A DNA stretch of 64,000 nt from Mycobacterium kansasii ATCC 12478 (GTDB lineage Bacteria > Actinomycetota > Actinomycetes > Mycobacteriales > Mycobacteriaceae): positions 124,001 through 188,000 of the forward strand of contig NC_022663.1 of assembly GCF_000157895.3 (NCBI RefSeq). The letters run 5' to 3'. Positions within the stretch are counted from its first letter, which is position 1, and each line of letters opens with the position of its first letter. The position numbers were made by a program, and so were the translations under genes. The notes beneath the pieces were generated by a model. That model saw only the letters and a program-made list of their open reading frames with translations. It was not told the DNA's origin and did no database searches. Shown here in pieces: positions 8,572 through 17,446 of this stretch.

Positions 8572-9348
8572 TCAGGTGCTCAGGTGCCAGACCACGGCGG
8601 CGGCCAGCGCGCCCAATCCGTTCAGCGACCAATGCAGAGCTATCGGCGCGATCAGGCTGCCGCTACGCCGGCGCAGCCAGCTGAACACGAAGCCGGCCGC
8701 GCCGGTAGCCAACACCGCCAACGTCACCCCGGCCAGCATCCCGACGATCCCGCCGCCAAACAGCCGCGTGAAACCGACATTGGTGCTGGTCAGGCCCAAT
8801 GACGTCGCGACATGCCACAGACCGAAGAGCAGCGAGCCCGCCATCGCGACACCGCGAAATCCCCAGGCACGATTCAGCGCGCCGTGCAGGACACCGCGAA
8901 ACGCCAGCTCCTCTGGAATAACGGTTTGCAGCGGTATGACGAGCATCGAGGCGATCAGCGCGCCCGAGACCGTTGCGTAGCGGTTGTTCAGGAACATCGG
9001 CCGAGTCACCGGCACCAGCACGCCGACCGCGATCACCGACAGCACCACGGCCACGGCAGCCAGCGCATACCCCATGCCGGATCTCCAGTGCTGCCGACCC
9101 AGACCCAGTTCGGTCCAGCCAAGCCCACGCCACCGGACGAGGATCAGCAGACCGAGGGCTGCGGCCGGGACGGTCGCGATGCTGGCCCACGGTGTGGTGA
9201 AGTGCGCCACCAGGTTGGTCAGCACCAGCACCACGACGACGACGGCGATATCGACGTGGATCCGCAACCGCTCAAGTTTCGGCATCGGCAATGCCAGCGC
9301 GTCGTGCTGAGCGCTGGTGGCGGCTTCGTCCGGAGCTGGGTCACGCAT
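8572..9348 (-). CDS. CPBP-family intramembrane metalloprotease-like protein (Rv1863c-like)
   Basis: A 258-aa multi-pass membrane protein with six to eight hydrophobic segments from about residue 30. It carries the CPBP/Abi signature: EELAFRG (motif 1, paired Glu and Arg), FGLWHVATSLG (motif 2 His) and HWSLN near the C-terminus (motif 4). Such proteins are related to Rce1 CAAX proteases, but bacterial substrates are mostly unknown. ATG 9348 is chosen over the ORF start at 9411 because the N-terminus aligns better with the expected family length. It converges with adhA, leaving 6 bp between the genes. Confidence 0.82.
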   Translation of the reverse strand: MRDPAPDEAATSAQHDALALPMPKLERLRIHVDIAVVVVVLVLTNLVAHFTTPWASIATVPAAALGLLILVRWRGLGWTELGLGRQHWRSGMGYALAAVAVVLSVIAVGVLVPVTRPMFLNNRYATVSGALIASMLVIPLQTVIPEELAFRGVLHGALNRAWGFRGVAMAGSLLFGLWHVATSLGLTSTNVGFTRLFGGGIVGMLAGVTLAVLATGAAGFVFSWLRRRSGSLIAPIALHWSLNGLGALAAAVVWHLST

Positions 9349-9451
9349 CGTCGCGAGTCTACCCGCGCGCGGCCGAATGCCCGTTCTCTTCGGCAGCGCA
9401 GACCAGATCAAGTGTCGACACAGGCGTCGGCCAGCTCGGAGCCGCAGCGGT

Positions 9452-10132
9452 TCACCCTTTGTCCGGCGACAACCTGCGGCGCGCGTAGGCCAGAAGTTCG
9501 GCTGAGAGCGCGTCAGCTACCAGCAGCTGAGGCAGCAGCTCGGGCTCCGACATTCGGGCACGGAAGACGAGACCGATGGTCACGTCATGATCGGGGCGAT
9601 GGTCGATCGTGATTGCGTCTCCGGCCCGAACGGTTCCGGGCGAGATCACCCGCAAGTAGGCCCCGGGTTTCCCTGCTTGGGTGAAGGTGTGGATCCAATG
9701 GCTCAATCCCAGGAATGCCGAAAACGTCCGGCATGGCGTCCGGGGTGCGGATACTTCCAGCACCAAGCCGTCCGTGCCGACGTGCCATCGATCACCGATC
9801 CGCGCGCCGGTCACATCGATGCCCACGGTGGTCAGATTCTCGCCGAAGATTCCGCTGCTGAGCGTGCGCTGGAGTTGAGATTCCCAGCCGTCCAGGTCTT
9901 CTCGTGCATACGCGTAAACGGCCTGGTCGTCGCCGCCATGGAATTTCGGATTGCCGATGGTGTCGCCGACCAGCCCGCTGCCCAGACCACCGTGCATCGG
10001 GCCCGGCGCCCTGACCATGACCGGCTCGGTTACCGCCGCCTTGTCGATACCCGTCACCTTGGACAATGCGCGGGGATCAGGGTTTGCTCCGACACGGGCC
10101 ACGTTCACCGACAAGACATGCGCCACCCGCAC
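9452..10132 (-). CDS. MOSC domain protein (YiiM-like)
   Basis: A 226-aa cytosolic protein with a MOSC domain, the sulfur-carrier domain related to molybdenum cofactor sulfurase C-termini. FHGGDDQAVYAYAREDLDGWE, GIFGENLTT and the catalytic-type Cys in SAPRTPCRTF are all diagnostic. The YiiM branch takes part in reducing N-hydroxylated bases with molybdenum cofactor. Nearby modC gives a loose molybdenum context. The start is GTG 10132. The position suggests correspondence to Rv1864c, but that was not checked. Confidence 0.8.
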   Translation of the reverse strand: MRVAHVLSVNVARVGANPDPRALSKVTGIDKAAVTEPVMVRAPGPMHGGLGSGLVGDTIGNPKFHGGDDQAVYAYAREDLDGWESQLQRTLSSGIFGENLTTVGIDVTGARIGDRWHVGTDGLVLEVSAPRTPCRTFSAFLGLSHWIHTFTQAGKPGAYLRVISPGTVRAGDAITIDHRPDHDVTIGLVFRARMSEPELLPQLLVADALSAELLAYARRRLSPDKG

Positions 10133-10207
10133 AGGCTAGCGCTGCAGCGCTGGTGGCCGGCTGAGAGACTGCGCCCCGGTCGTGTGGTTTCGGGCCCTGA
10201 TGGTGGG

Positions 10208-11407
10208 TCAAGACCGCCGAGACCGACAAGACCGAGGTGGTGGACCGAACAGTCCGGCGCAGCCGGTCGGCGGCGCACAATGCTCCGCTTCGACAAGCGC
10301 GGCCAACCGCACCAGGTCAGCGCGCAGCGCCTCGGTGCGGTCGTCGTGCTCGGGTATCAGCAGTGCAACCAAACGCGATAACCACAGCGGCATCGAGACG
10401 CCTTGGAAGGCCTGGGTTAGCCGCGTGCCCGCCGGGATAGGTTCCAGCCGGAAGTGCCAGGCGGTTGCATCGCCGGGACCTCCTGAGGTGATGTAGCCGA
10501 ACTCGTTGGGCTCGTCGTAGGCGAAGATCGTGCAGCTACGCGTCCACCGATAGCGGCCGCTGCGGTTGGTCCCACGAAATCGCCGGCCCGGTCCCGCCGA
10601 CGTCGCGCCATCCAGAAATCGCACCCGGCGACACTCGTGGCTCCACTCCGGAACCCGAAGCGGATCGGCGACCAGCTGCCACACCGCCTCGATCGGGGCC
10701 GGAATATCGACGCTGAGTTGTCCATTGAGTTTCTGGCGCAACCGGGTGTGCTGCGCCAGATGCCAAAGGCGCCATGCGTAGCGCTGATAGCCGGGGGTGG
10801 CAAAGATCTCGATCGCCCGCGCGACCGGCTTGGGTACCAGCGATCGGACTATCGCACGGTCCTCATCGCTGGCGCCATCGCACAGCCACAATGCGGTGAA
10901 AGCAAGCTCGGTTGGCTTCAGCGGCTTGACGGCATGGGCCTGTTCGATGGCATCCCACTCGGCCTGCGTCAGCGCCTCCGACACGACCGGCATCATTTCG
11001 AGCTCCTCGCGCTGCAAGTGCGGCAGCAGCACCGCCGCCAACCGGTCCAGTGTGGTAACCAGATCCAGGCGGGCCGACGGGTCCGCGGCGTAGCGCCGGG
11101 CGCTGTCGGTGAGCCGTGCGATCGCCGGTAGCAGCGCGTGATGGTCGGCGTCCATTGCGTCGAGAATGCCCGCTGCCTGCGAGACTCGTTGCCGCACCAG
11201 GGGATAAAGGCCGTCATCCTCGACGCGATGGTGGCGGTGCAGGAACTCCGTCATCCACACCAGGTGCTCGGCGACAGCCGAGCGCTGGCGGGGGTTGGGG
11301 TAGGGCCACCGGGCCAGCGCCGACTGCGCGCGGGCGATGTCGCGCCGTAGCGCGTTGTGGACGATGCCCATCATCCGGGTGTCCGCGGGCTGAGCGACGG
11401 CTCTCAT
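10208..11407 (-). CDS. Hemerythrin-like (HHE) domain fused to SRPBCC domain
   Basis: A 399-aa two-domain protein. Residues ~10-170 form a hemerythrin/HHE four-helix bundle with metal-ligand-type motifs (HNALRRDI, LHRHHRVEDDGLYP, DADHHALLPAI, LPHLQREELEMMP), expected to bind a di-iron centre. Residues ~230-375 form an SRPBCC/START-like cavity domain (VDIPAPIEAVWQLVADPLRVPEWS). The fusion suggests an oxygen or redox sensing role coupled to a hydrophobic ligand, but no function is known. ATG 11407 has AAGGA upstream. It lies 12 bp after the flavoprotein gene in the same direction, so the two are probably co-transcribed. Confidence 0.8.
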   Translation of the reverse strand: MRAVAQPADTRMMGIVHNALRRDIARAQSALARWPYPNPRQRSAVAEHLVWMTEFLHRHHRVEDDGLYPLVRQRVSQAAGILDAMDADHHALLPAIARLTDSARRYAADPSARLDLVTTLDRLAAVLLPHLQREELEMMPVVSEALTQAEWDAIEQAHAVKPLKPTELAFTALWLCDGASDEDRAIVRSLVPKPVARAIEIFATPGYQRYAWRLWHLAQHTRLRQKLNGQLSVDIPAPIEAVWQLVADPLRVPEWSHECRRVRFLDGATSAGPGRRFRGTNRSGRYRWTRSCTIFAYDEPNEFGYITSGGPGDATAWHFRLEPIPAGTRLTQAFQGVSMPLWLSRLVALLIPEHDDRTEALRADLVRLAALVEAEHCAPPTGCAGLFGPPPRSCRSRRS

Positions 11408-11419
11408 CGGGCTTTCCTT

Positions 11420-12445
11420 CTAGCGCTCGCTCTTAGTGAAGCCGAGTTCGTCGAATCGGGGAACGCGCTGCCCGCGTCGGCGTGCCTCGGAATCCAGCCG
11501 CCGCTTCAGTCGCCGACTCGCCGACATCAGGTGCACCGCGCGCCGCAGCGGCTTCGCCGGGATGATGAAGTCGTTGAGCGCTCGCTCGACGTCGAACTCG
11601 ATGTGTTCACCGGTGTTGCGGCAGTGCCCCGTCAAGCTTGCGTTTTCTTGACTTTCGAACGCGGGCCCGTGGGTGTGGAACGTCAGGCAGGCCGGCCCGT
11701 CGACGATGTCGACGCCAACGGGCGGGCGCATCCGGAAGCCGCCGGGGATCTGCTCGGCGTTCCGCACGCGCAGCGGGAGCGGCCAGCCGTCGGGTGTGAT
11801 GCTGGTCAGCACCGGCGGGCCCAGCCGGTCGAGTGCGCCACGGATCCGCGTCCTCCAGTCCGCCGCTGCGCGGGTGTTCCAGGATCCGGCGCCGCGTCCA
11901 ACCGGCGCGGGATCCGACGGGGCCACGGTGGGCAGGGTTTGCGGCTCCCAAAGTTGCGGTGGCTGATCAAGGTCCCCGCCACGCCACCACAGCACCCGAA
12001 CCGGGGTGACTTCGATCCAGATGCGGGCCCAGTACCACGCCATCCGGCGCAGCATCACGGTGGGGATGCTGTCGAACGCTTCCGGTAGGTGCGCGGCGAC
12101 TTCCGCCAGATAGCGGGCTGAATTGGCCCTTAGGTCGGCATCGTGGACGGTGGCCAGGCCCTGGATCACGAACGTTGCCGGATCGGCCAGCCGGGAGCCC
12201 AGCGGCTGCGAAAATGACAGCGACACTTTGGGGTTGCGCCGGGCCCGCTCGGCCTTGAGCGGGTAGGTGAGGCCGGTGGTCACATCGACGCTGCGCCCGT
12301 TTGCACCCAGGTAAGGCGTGACGGGCCAGGTGATGGGCGCGCCGCCGCGGTTCAGCGAGGCGTACTCCGTGGTGATGAACGCGGCCGCCTGGTCGCGGAT
12401 GGTGGGCCAGTCCAAGACGGCCCGGGCGTCGAGTTTGGATGCCAC
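11420..12445 (-). CDS. Pyridoxamine 5'-phosphate oxidase-like FMN-binding protein
   Basis: A 341-aa protein with a split-barrel flavin-binding fold in its N-terminal half (FITTEYASLNRGGAPITWPVTP, then AERARRNPKVSLSFSQP) and a second, similar half (PPVLTSITPDGWPLPLRVRNAE, GPACLTFHTHG). Such proteins bind FMN or F420; the substrate is unknown. The start is placed at GTG 12445 because GGAGG lies 6 nt before it; an ATG at 12469 has no ribosome-binding site. It is divergent from a TetR regulator that probably controls it, and followed by the HHE-SRPBCC gene. Confidence 0.75.
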   Translation of the reverse strand: MASKLDARAVLDWPTIRDQAAAFITTEYASLNRGGAPITWPVTPYLGANGRSVDVTTGLTYPLKAERARRNPKVSLSFSQPLGSRLADPATFVIQGLATVHDADLRANSARYLAEVAAHLPEAFDSIPTVMLRRMAWYWARIWIEVTPVRVLWWRGGDLDQPPQLWEPQTLPTVAPSDPAPVGRGAGSWNTRAAADWRTRIRGALDRLGPPVLTSITPDGWPLPLRVRNAEQIPGGFRMRPPVGVDIVDGPACLTFHTHGPAFESQENASLTGHCRNTGEHIEFDVERALNDFIIPAKPLRRAVHLMSASRRLKRRLDSEARRRGQRVPRFDELGFTKSER

Positions 12446-12480
12446 TGCAACCTCCAGCGTATACTTCAATAGAGTCGCAT

Positions 12481-12491
12481 GTATTTAATAC
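12481..12491. promoter_or_regulatory. Candidate TetR operator in divergent intergenic region
   Basis: The palindrome gtatt-t-aatac (11 bp) lies in the 71-bp AT-rich gap between the flavoprotein gene and the tetR gene. The gap also holds gtatact and agtcaact elements. TetR-family regulators usually bind such palindromes between themselves and a divergent target. This is inferred from position and symmetry only. Confidence 0.4.
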
Positions 12492-12516
12492 AGTCAACTA
12501 TAAGGACTTGGGTGCA

Positions 12517-13188
12517 ATGACGTCAACGAGTTCCCGGCCCCGCCCGCGGCGCAAGTACGACAGCAGCCGGCGCCGCGCCGACGCCGAGGCCCGGCAGGGC
12601 AGGGTGATTGAAGCGGCGGCCAGCCTGTTCGTTGAGCAGGGGTTCGGCGCCACCTCCATCGACCAGATCGCCGCCGCGGCCGAGGTGTCCGCACCGACCA
12701 TCTACGCGACATTCGGCTCCAAGGCCGGTGTGCTGGCCCGCGCGATCGACGTCGCAGTCGTCGGCGATTACGCAGATGTCCCGGTGGTGGACCGGGTGCT
12801 GAGCCTTATCGAGGAGGCCGGCCCGCAGGCACTCCGGCAATTTGCCGCCGTCGCCCATTTCATCCACACCATCAATGAGCGGGTAGCGCCACTGATCCGG
12901 GTGATGGAGCAGGCGACATCGGCCGAACCGGCCCTACAGCAGTTGCGCACCAGTCTGATCCGCGCGCTGCGTTCCGATTGCGCCGCGGCGATCGAGAAGT
13001 ATTGGCGAACCACCCTGCGCCGTGGCCTCTCCAAGAAGGAAGCTGCCGACGTGATGGCGACATTGACATTGCCGCAAACCTATTCGATGCTCACCACCGA
13101 CATGGGTTGGTCACCGGATCGCTACCAGAAATGGCTCGCAAACGCGTTGCCGCAGCTACTCCTGCGGCCGGAGCTCTTATGCGACTGA
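12517..13188 (+). CDS. TetR-family transcriptional regulator
   Basis: A 223-aa DNA-binding repressor. A basic N-terminal tail is followed by a TetR helix-turn-helix at about 25-70 (ATSIDQIAAAAEVSAPTIYATFGSKAGVLA). A helical ligand-binding domain of unknown specificity makes up the rest. ATG 12517 gives the standard start just before the basic tail. It is divergent from the flavoprotein/hemerythrin operon, which is its most likely target, and is followed directly by the 62-bp tandem repeats. Confidence 0.88.
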   Translation: MTSTSSRPRPRRKYDSSRRRADAEARQGRVIEAAASLFVEQGFGATSIDQIAAAAEVSAPTIYATFGSKAGVLARAIDVAVVGDYADVPVVDRVLSLIEEAGPQALRQFAAVAHFIHTINERVAPLIRVMEQATSAEPALQQLRTSLIRALRSDCAAAIEKYWRTTLRRGLSKKEAADVMATLTLPQTYSMLTTDMGWSPDRYQKWLANALPQLLLRPELLCD

Positions 13189-13194
13189 CACGGA

Positions 13195-13503
13195 GCCGGA
13201 TCGGTCGTCTCGCTCCCGTCACCCACTGCGTCCGTTCCGCTCGCTCGACTCCCAGGGCCGGATCGGTCGTCTCGCTCCCGTCACCCACTGCGTCCGTTCC
13301 GCTCGCTCGACTCCCAGGGCCGGATCGGTCGTCTCGCTCCCGTCACCCACTGCGTTCGTTCCGCTCGCTCGACTCCCAGGGCCGGATCGGTCGTCTCGCT
13401 CCCGTCACCCACTGCGTTCGTTCCGCTCGCTCGACTCCCAGGCCTAATCGGTCGTCTCGCTCCCGTCACCCACTGCGTTCGTTCCGCTCGCTCGACTCCC
13501 AGG
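13195..13503. repeat. Five-copy 62-bp tandem repeat (VNTR candidate)
   Basis: Units start at 13195, 13257, 13319, 13381 and 13442 (the fourth is 61 bp), each beginning gccggatcggtcgtctcgct and ending cgctcgactcccag. Copies 1-2 have gcgtccg where copies 3-5 have gcgttcg. The last unit has gcctaatc in place of gccggatc. The fifth copy encodes the C-terminus and stop codon of the phosphoketolase gene; the other four fill the gap to tetR. The unit is not a multiple of three. Confidence 0.95.
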
Positions 13504-15868
13504 CCCATCCCGCGATCCGGGGGTCGTCGGCGCCATGCTCACGGGTGTACAGACGTGCCGAGAGCCGGGCGTCGGCCATCCGTTGGCGTAGCACGGCGGC
13601 TCGGCTGGCCAGCCCGTCAACGCGGTCGATGACGTCCATGACCAGGTGAAAGCGATCCAGATCGTTGAGCATCACCATGTCAAACGGTGTCGTCGTGGTC
13701 CCGCGCTCCTTGAACCCGCGCACATGGATACGGGGGTGATTGGCGCGGCGATACGCGAGCCGATGGATCAACCACGGATACCCGTGGTAGGCGAAGATGA
13801 CCGGCTTGTCGCGAGTGAACACTGCATCGAATTCCTTGTCGGCCAAGCCGTGTGGGTGCTCGGACTCCGGCTGCAGCCGCATGATGTCGACGACGTTGAC
13901 CACCCGCACACCCAGCCCTGGCAGTTCCCGCCGCAGAATGTCGGCGGCTGCCAGCGTCTCCAGCGTCGGCACGTCTCCCGCGCAGGCCAGCACCACGTCG
14001 GGCTCACCGGTCGCCGTGCTTGCCCATTGCCAGATGCCGAGCCCGCGAGTGCAGTGCGCGACGGCCTCGTCCATGGCGAGATAGGACAGCGCGGGTTGCT
14101 TGCCGGCGACGATGACGTTGACATAGTCACGGCTGCGCAGGCAATGGTCGGCCACCGACAACAACGTGTTGCCGTCGGGCGGCAGGTAAACGCGTACCAC
14201 CTCGGGTCGCTTGTTGGCGACCAGGTCGATGAATCCGGGATCCTGATGCGATGCGCCGTTGTGGTCCTGGCGCCACACATGGGAACTCAGCAGGTAGTTC
14301 AGCGACGCGATCGGTCGCCGCCATGGCAGTTCCCGGCTGGTCGACAGCCATTTGGTGTGCTGGTTGAACATCGAGTCGACGATGTGCACGAAGGCCTCGT
14401 AGCAGTCGAACATGCCGTGGCGGCCGGTCAGCAGATAGCCCTCCAGCCAGCCCTGACACAGATGTTCGGACAGCACCTCCATCACCCGGCCTGCCGCAGA
14501 CAGGTGATCGTCGTCGGCGCTGGTCTCCGACAGCCAGGTCCGCCCGGTCGCTTCGAATACGGCACTGAGCCGGTTCGACGCGGTTTCGTCCGGGCCCATC
14601 AGCCGGAACCGATCCGGGTTGCGCCGGATCACGTCTCGCAGATACGTACCGAGCACCCGGGTGGCCTCGTGGGTTTCGCAGGCCGGACGTGCCACCGGCA
14701 CCGCGTAGTCGCGGAAGTCGGGAAGATCGAGGTCGCGCAGCAGCAGCCCGCCGTTGGCGTGCGGGTTGGCGCTCATCCGCCGATCACCGGTAGGTGCCAA
14801 CGCCCGCAGCTCGGCCCGCAACGTGCCGTTGTCGTCGAAGAGCTCATCGGGCCGGTAGCTGCGCAGCCACTCTTCAAGCTGCCGGCGCCGCTCGGCGCTG
14901 TCATGGGTGTCGGCGAGCGGGACCTGATGCGAACGCCAGGTGCCCTCGACCTTCATGCCGTCGACCACCTTCGGCCCGGTCCAGCCCTTGGGTGTGCGCA
15001 ACACGATCATCGGCCAGACCGGCCGCGCAGAATTCTCGCCCGAGCGCGCGGCATGCTGAATTGCCGCAATGTCGTCGAACGCGTCATCGAGCGCACCAGC
15101 CAGCTGCCGGTGCACCCTGAGCGGATCGTCCCCGGAAACCGCGATCGGCCGGTAGCCGTAACCGCGCAGCAGCGATGCCAGCTCGTCATGCGGAATACGC
15201 GCCAGCACAGTCGGATTGGCGATTTTGTATCCGTTGAGGTGCAAGATCGGCAACACCGCGCCGTCGATCGCGGGATTGAGGAACTTGTTGGAATGCCAGC
15301 TGGCGGCCAACGGTCCGGTTTCGGCTTCGCCGTCGCCGATGACACAGGCGACCACCAGGTCGGGGTTGTCGAAAGCCGCGCCGAAAGCATGCACCAGCGC
15401 ATACCCCAGCTCGCCGCCCTCGTGAATAGACCCCGGGGTCTGGGCCGCGACATGGCTGGGGATACCACCGGGAAAGGAGAACTGCCGAAACAGCCGCCGC
15501 AATCCTTCGGCGTCTTCCCCGATGCCGGTGTACACCTCGCTGTAGGTGCCTTCGAGGTAGGCGTTGGCGACCAGGCCGGGACCGCCGTGCCCGGGGCCGG
15601 TGACGTAGATGACGTTGGCGTCGCGGTTGCGGATTACCCGGTTCAGGTGGGCGTAGACGAGGTTGAGCCCCGGCGTGGTGCCCCAATGTCCCAGCAGCCG
15701 GGGTTTGACGTGCTCGGCTGACAGCGGCTTGGCCAGCAGCGGGTTGTCCAGCAGGTAGATCTGGCCGACCGACAGGTAGTTGGCGGCACGCCAATACGCG
15801 TCGATGCGGGCCAGTTCGTCGTCGGAAAGGGTCGCGGTTGTTGGGGTTTCAGGGCTCACCGGGCTCAC
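13466..15868 (-). CDS. xfp: D-xylulose 5-phosphate/D-fructose 6-phosphate phosphoketolase
   Basis: A thiamine-diphosphate enzyme that splits xylulose 5-phosphate or fructose 6-phosphate with phosphate into acetyl phosphate plus an aldose phosphate. At 800 aa it is full length for the family. Recognisable parts are LLGHWGTTPGLNLVYAHLNR, VTGPGHGGPGLVANAYLEG, the IHEGGELGYALVHAFGAA signature, the TPP/Mg2+ motif GDGEAETGPLAASWHSNKF, and RQDHNGASHQDPGF. The C-terminal residues WESSERNERSG are encoded by a copy of the adjacent tandem repeat, so the native tail may have been replaced or extended. It is in an accessory position between the tetR cluster and the Rv1865c-like SDR. Confidence 0.93.
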   Translation of the reverse strand: MSPVSPETPTTATLSDDELARIDAYWRAANYLSVGQIYLLDNPLLAKPLSAEHVKPRLLGHWGTTPGLNLVYAHLNRVIRNRDANVIYVTGPGHGGPGLVANAYLEGTYSEVYTGIGEDAEGLRRLFRQFSFPGGIPSHVAAQTPGSIHEGGELGYALVHAFGAAFDNPDLVVACVIGDGEAETGPLAASWHSNKFLNPAIDGAVLPILHLNGYKIANPTVLARIPHDELASLLRGYGYRPIAVSGDDPLRVHRQLAGALDDAFDDIAAIQHAARSGENSARPVWPMIVLRTPKGWTGPKVVDGMKVEGTWRSHQVPLADTHDSAERRRQLEEWLRSYRPDELFDDNGTLRAELRALAPTGDRRMSANPHANGGLLLRDLDLPDFRDYAVPVARPACETHEATRVLGTYLRDVIRRNPDRFRLMGPDETASNRLSAVFEATGRTWLSETSADDDHLSAAGRVMEVLSEHLCQGWLEGYLLTGRHGMFDCYEAFVHIVDSMFNQHTKWLSTSRELPWRRPIASLNYLLSSHVWRQDHNGASHQDPGFIDLVANKRPEVVRVYLPPDGNTLLSVADHCLRSRDYVNVIVAGKQPALSYLAMDEAVAHCTRGLGIWQWASTATGEPDVVLACAGDVPTLETLAAADILRRELPGLGVRVVNVVDIMRLQPESEHPHGLADKEFDAVFTRDKPVIFAYHGYPWLIHRLAYRRANHPRIHVRGFKERGTTTTPFDMVMLNDLDRFHLVMDVIDRVDGLASRAAVLRQRMADARLSARLYTREHGADDPRIAGWAWESSERNERSG

Positions 15869-15913
15869 CGGGCCGATTGTGCGCGCCCTCGGTGAACTGC
15901 CAGCTGAAGCCGG

Positions 15914-16762
15914 TCAGTCCTGTCCACGAGCGCGGGCCTCGTAGGCCTTGCGCTTGGCGACGTCGACGTCGTCGGTGAAGACGTGTTCGCCGCCCAAGAT
16001 ACGGTTCAGTCCCTCGGCCACCGGCCGCGGCATGAACTTCTGCGAGACGACCATCGCGCCGGCCGCCCGAGTGACCCGCACCCGCGGCTTCGGGTGGGCC
16101 ACCAGGCGCACGATCGCGTCGGCGATGTTCTCCGGTTCGGCGTTCTTGAATCCCTTGACCCCGGCGGTCCCGGCGGTCAGTTCGGTGTTGACGAAAGTCG
16201 GCAACACCATGGAGAACTTCACGCCCGCCGAACGGTATTCGAGCCGCGCCGAGTCCGTGAACGCCACAACCGCGTGCTTGCTGGCGCAGTAGGTGGCCAG
16301 CCCCACCGCATAGAGCTCGCCGGCAAGCGATGCGACATTGATGACCTGCCCACTCCCGCGAGGGAGCATCCGCTCAACGGCCAACTTGCTGCCGAGGATG
16401 ACCCCGAAAACGTTGATGTCCAAAATGCGGCGGGTCACCGAGTCCGGCTCGTCGATAATCCGGCCGACCGGCATGATGCCGGCATTGTTGACCAGCACGT
16501 CGATCGGGCCGAGTTGGCGCTCGACCCGGTCGAGAAAGTCCGAAAACGAATCTCGGTCGGTGACATCGAGTTTGCCGTAGACATCCAGGCCCAAGTCGGC
16601 GCCGGACTCCTTGACCTTTGCCTCATCGATGTCGCCGATCGCAACCCGAGCGCCCAACCTGTGCAGGGCGGTTGCCGTCGCCAACCCGATGCCTCGTGCG
16701 CCGCCGGTGATGACGATGACCTTGCCGCGCACCTTGATACCGAGGGATGCCGTGTCTGCCAT
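15914..16762 (-). CDS. Short-chain dehydrogenase/reductase (Rv1865c-like)
   Basis: A 282-aa NAD(P)-dependent oxidoreductase. The cofactor motif ITGGARGIGLATA is near residue 15, VNNAGIMPVG follows, the Ser of the triad is in NVASLAGELYAVG, and YCASKHA supplies Tyr and Lys. The substrate is not evident. ATG 16762 has GGAGAGGA upstream; the longer ORF start at 16858 is not needed. It matches Rv1865c in position and type, divergent from a GNAT gene. Confidence 0.87.
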   Translation of the reverse strand: MADTASLGIKVRGKVIVITGGARGIGLATATALHRLGARVAIGDIDEAKVKESGADLGLDVYGKLDVTDRDSFSDFLDRVERQLGPIDVLVNNAGIMPVGRIIDEPDSVTRRILDINVFGVILGSKLAVERMLPRGSGQVINVASLAGELYAVGLATYCASKHAVVAFTDSARLEYRSAGVKFSMVLPTFVNTELTAGTAGVKGFKNAEPENIADAIVRLVAHPKPRVRVTRAAGAMVVSQKFMPRPVAEGLNRILGGEHVFTDDVDVAKRKAYEARARGQD

Positions 16763-16860
16763 GTTCGTCCTCTCCGGGGCTTGACGGGTGTCAACTAGGC
16801 AATCTGGTAAGCACACCACCCGGCCGCGGGCGGCGCAACAGCCGCGCCGATACTGCAACG

Positions 16861-17370
16861 GTGACTCAGGTGCGCGCAGCCGTCCCGGAGGACGCCGAAG
16901 CGGTGGCTCGGGTCCATGTCCGGTCGTGGCAGTGCGCCTATCCGGGACTCATCGACCAGGAATATCTCGACGGTCTGCGGCCCGAGGTGTGGGCGGGCAG
17001 ATACACGTTCGGCCGCATGGGCCTTCGGCTGCCGGCCACCGTGGTGGCCGTCGACGGTTCTGCCATCTGCGGCTTGGCCACCACGGGGCTGTGCCGGGAC
17101 CACGAGTTGCCGAATTCCGGTGAGCTGATGGCAATCTACGTCGATCCGGCTTGGATGGGCAGCGGTGTCGGCCGTTTGCTGATGGCCGCTGCCCGAGATC
17201 GGCTGCGTCGAGTCGGGGTCAGGCACGCTTCGTTGTGGGTGCTGGACGGCAATGTTCGCGCCCGGCGGTTCTACGAACGCGACGGGTGGCGGTTCGACGG
17301 CACGCGGCGCACCGAGGTCTTCGGGGCCACGACCGTCGAACAGCTGCGCTACCAACGCTCGCCGGTGTGA
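16861..17370 (+). CDS. GNAT-family N-acetyltransferase
   Basis: A 169-aa acetyl-CoA-dependent acetyltransferase. RAAVPEDAEAVARVHVRSWQCAYPG is the N-terminal GNAT strand-helix; the acetyl-CoA loop lies in YVDPAWMGSGVGRLLMAAARDRL (motif A), with LWVLDGNVRARRFYERDGWRFDG (motif B) after it. The acceptor is unknown. GTG 16861 is chosen because the domain begins directly after it. It is divergent from the SDR gene and 75 bp upstream of the CoA-transferase gene. Confidence 0.83.
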   Translation: MTQVRAAVPEDAEAVARVHVRSWQCAYPGLIDQEYLDGLRPEVWAGRYTFGRMGLRLPATVVAVDGSAICGLATTGLCRDHELPNSGELMAIYVDPAWMGSGVGRLLMAAARDRLRRVGVRHASLWVLDGNVRARRFYERDGWRFDGTRRTEVFGATTVEQLRYQRSPV

Positions 17371-17433
17371 TCACGGCTCCGGGCCGCCCGAGCGGTGTGT
17401 CGCCGGCCCCAGCGAGGTGCGCGCAGCGGCGGG

Positions 17434-17446
17434 TACGGTGTGCCAA
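17434..17446 (+). promoter_or_regulatory. Predicted leaderless promoter (-10 TACGGT) of CoA-transferase gene
   Basis: TACGGT at 17434-17439 fits TANNNT and lies 7 nt before the A of ATG 17446, with no Shine-Dalgarno sequence between. This predicts a transcript starting at the start codon. Confidence 0.45.

Noticed and set aside
9681..10381. Plus-strand frames opposite the MOSC and HHE genes
   Set aside because: Antisense shadows with Arg/Gln/His-rich composition.
13195..13503. CRISPR array
   Set aside because: Units are contiguous with no variable spacers, so it is a plain tandem repeat; no cas genes are near.
13646..15721. 691-aa plus-strand open frame opposite the phosphoketolase gene
   Set aside because: It is antisense to a gene with strong domain matches; its translation is Arg/Gln/His-rich without domains. 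Long antisense frames are normal at this GC content.
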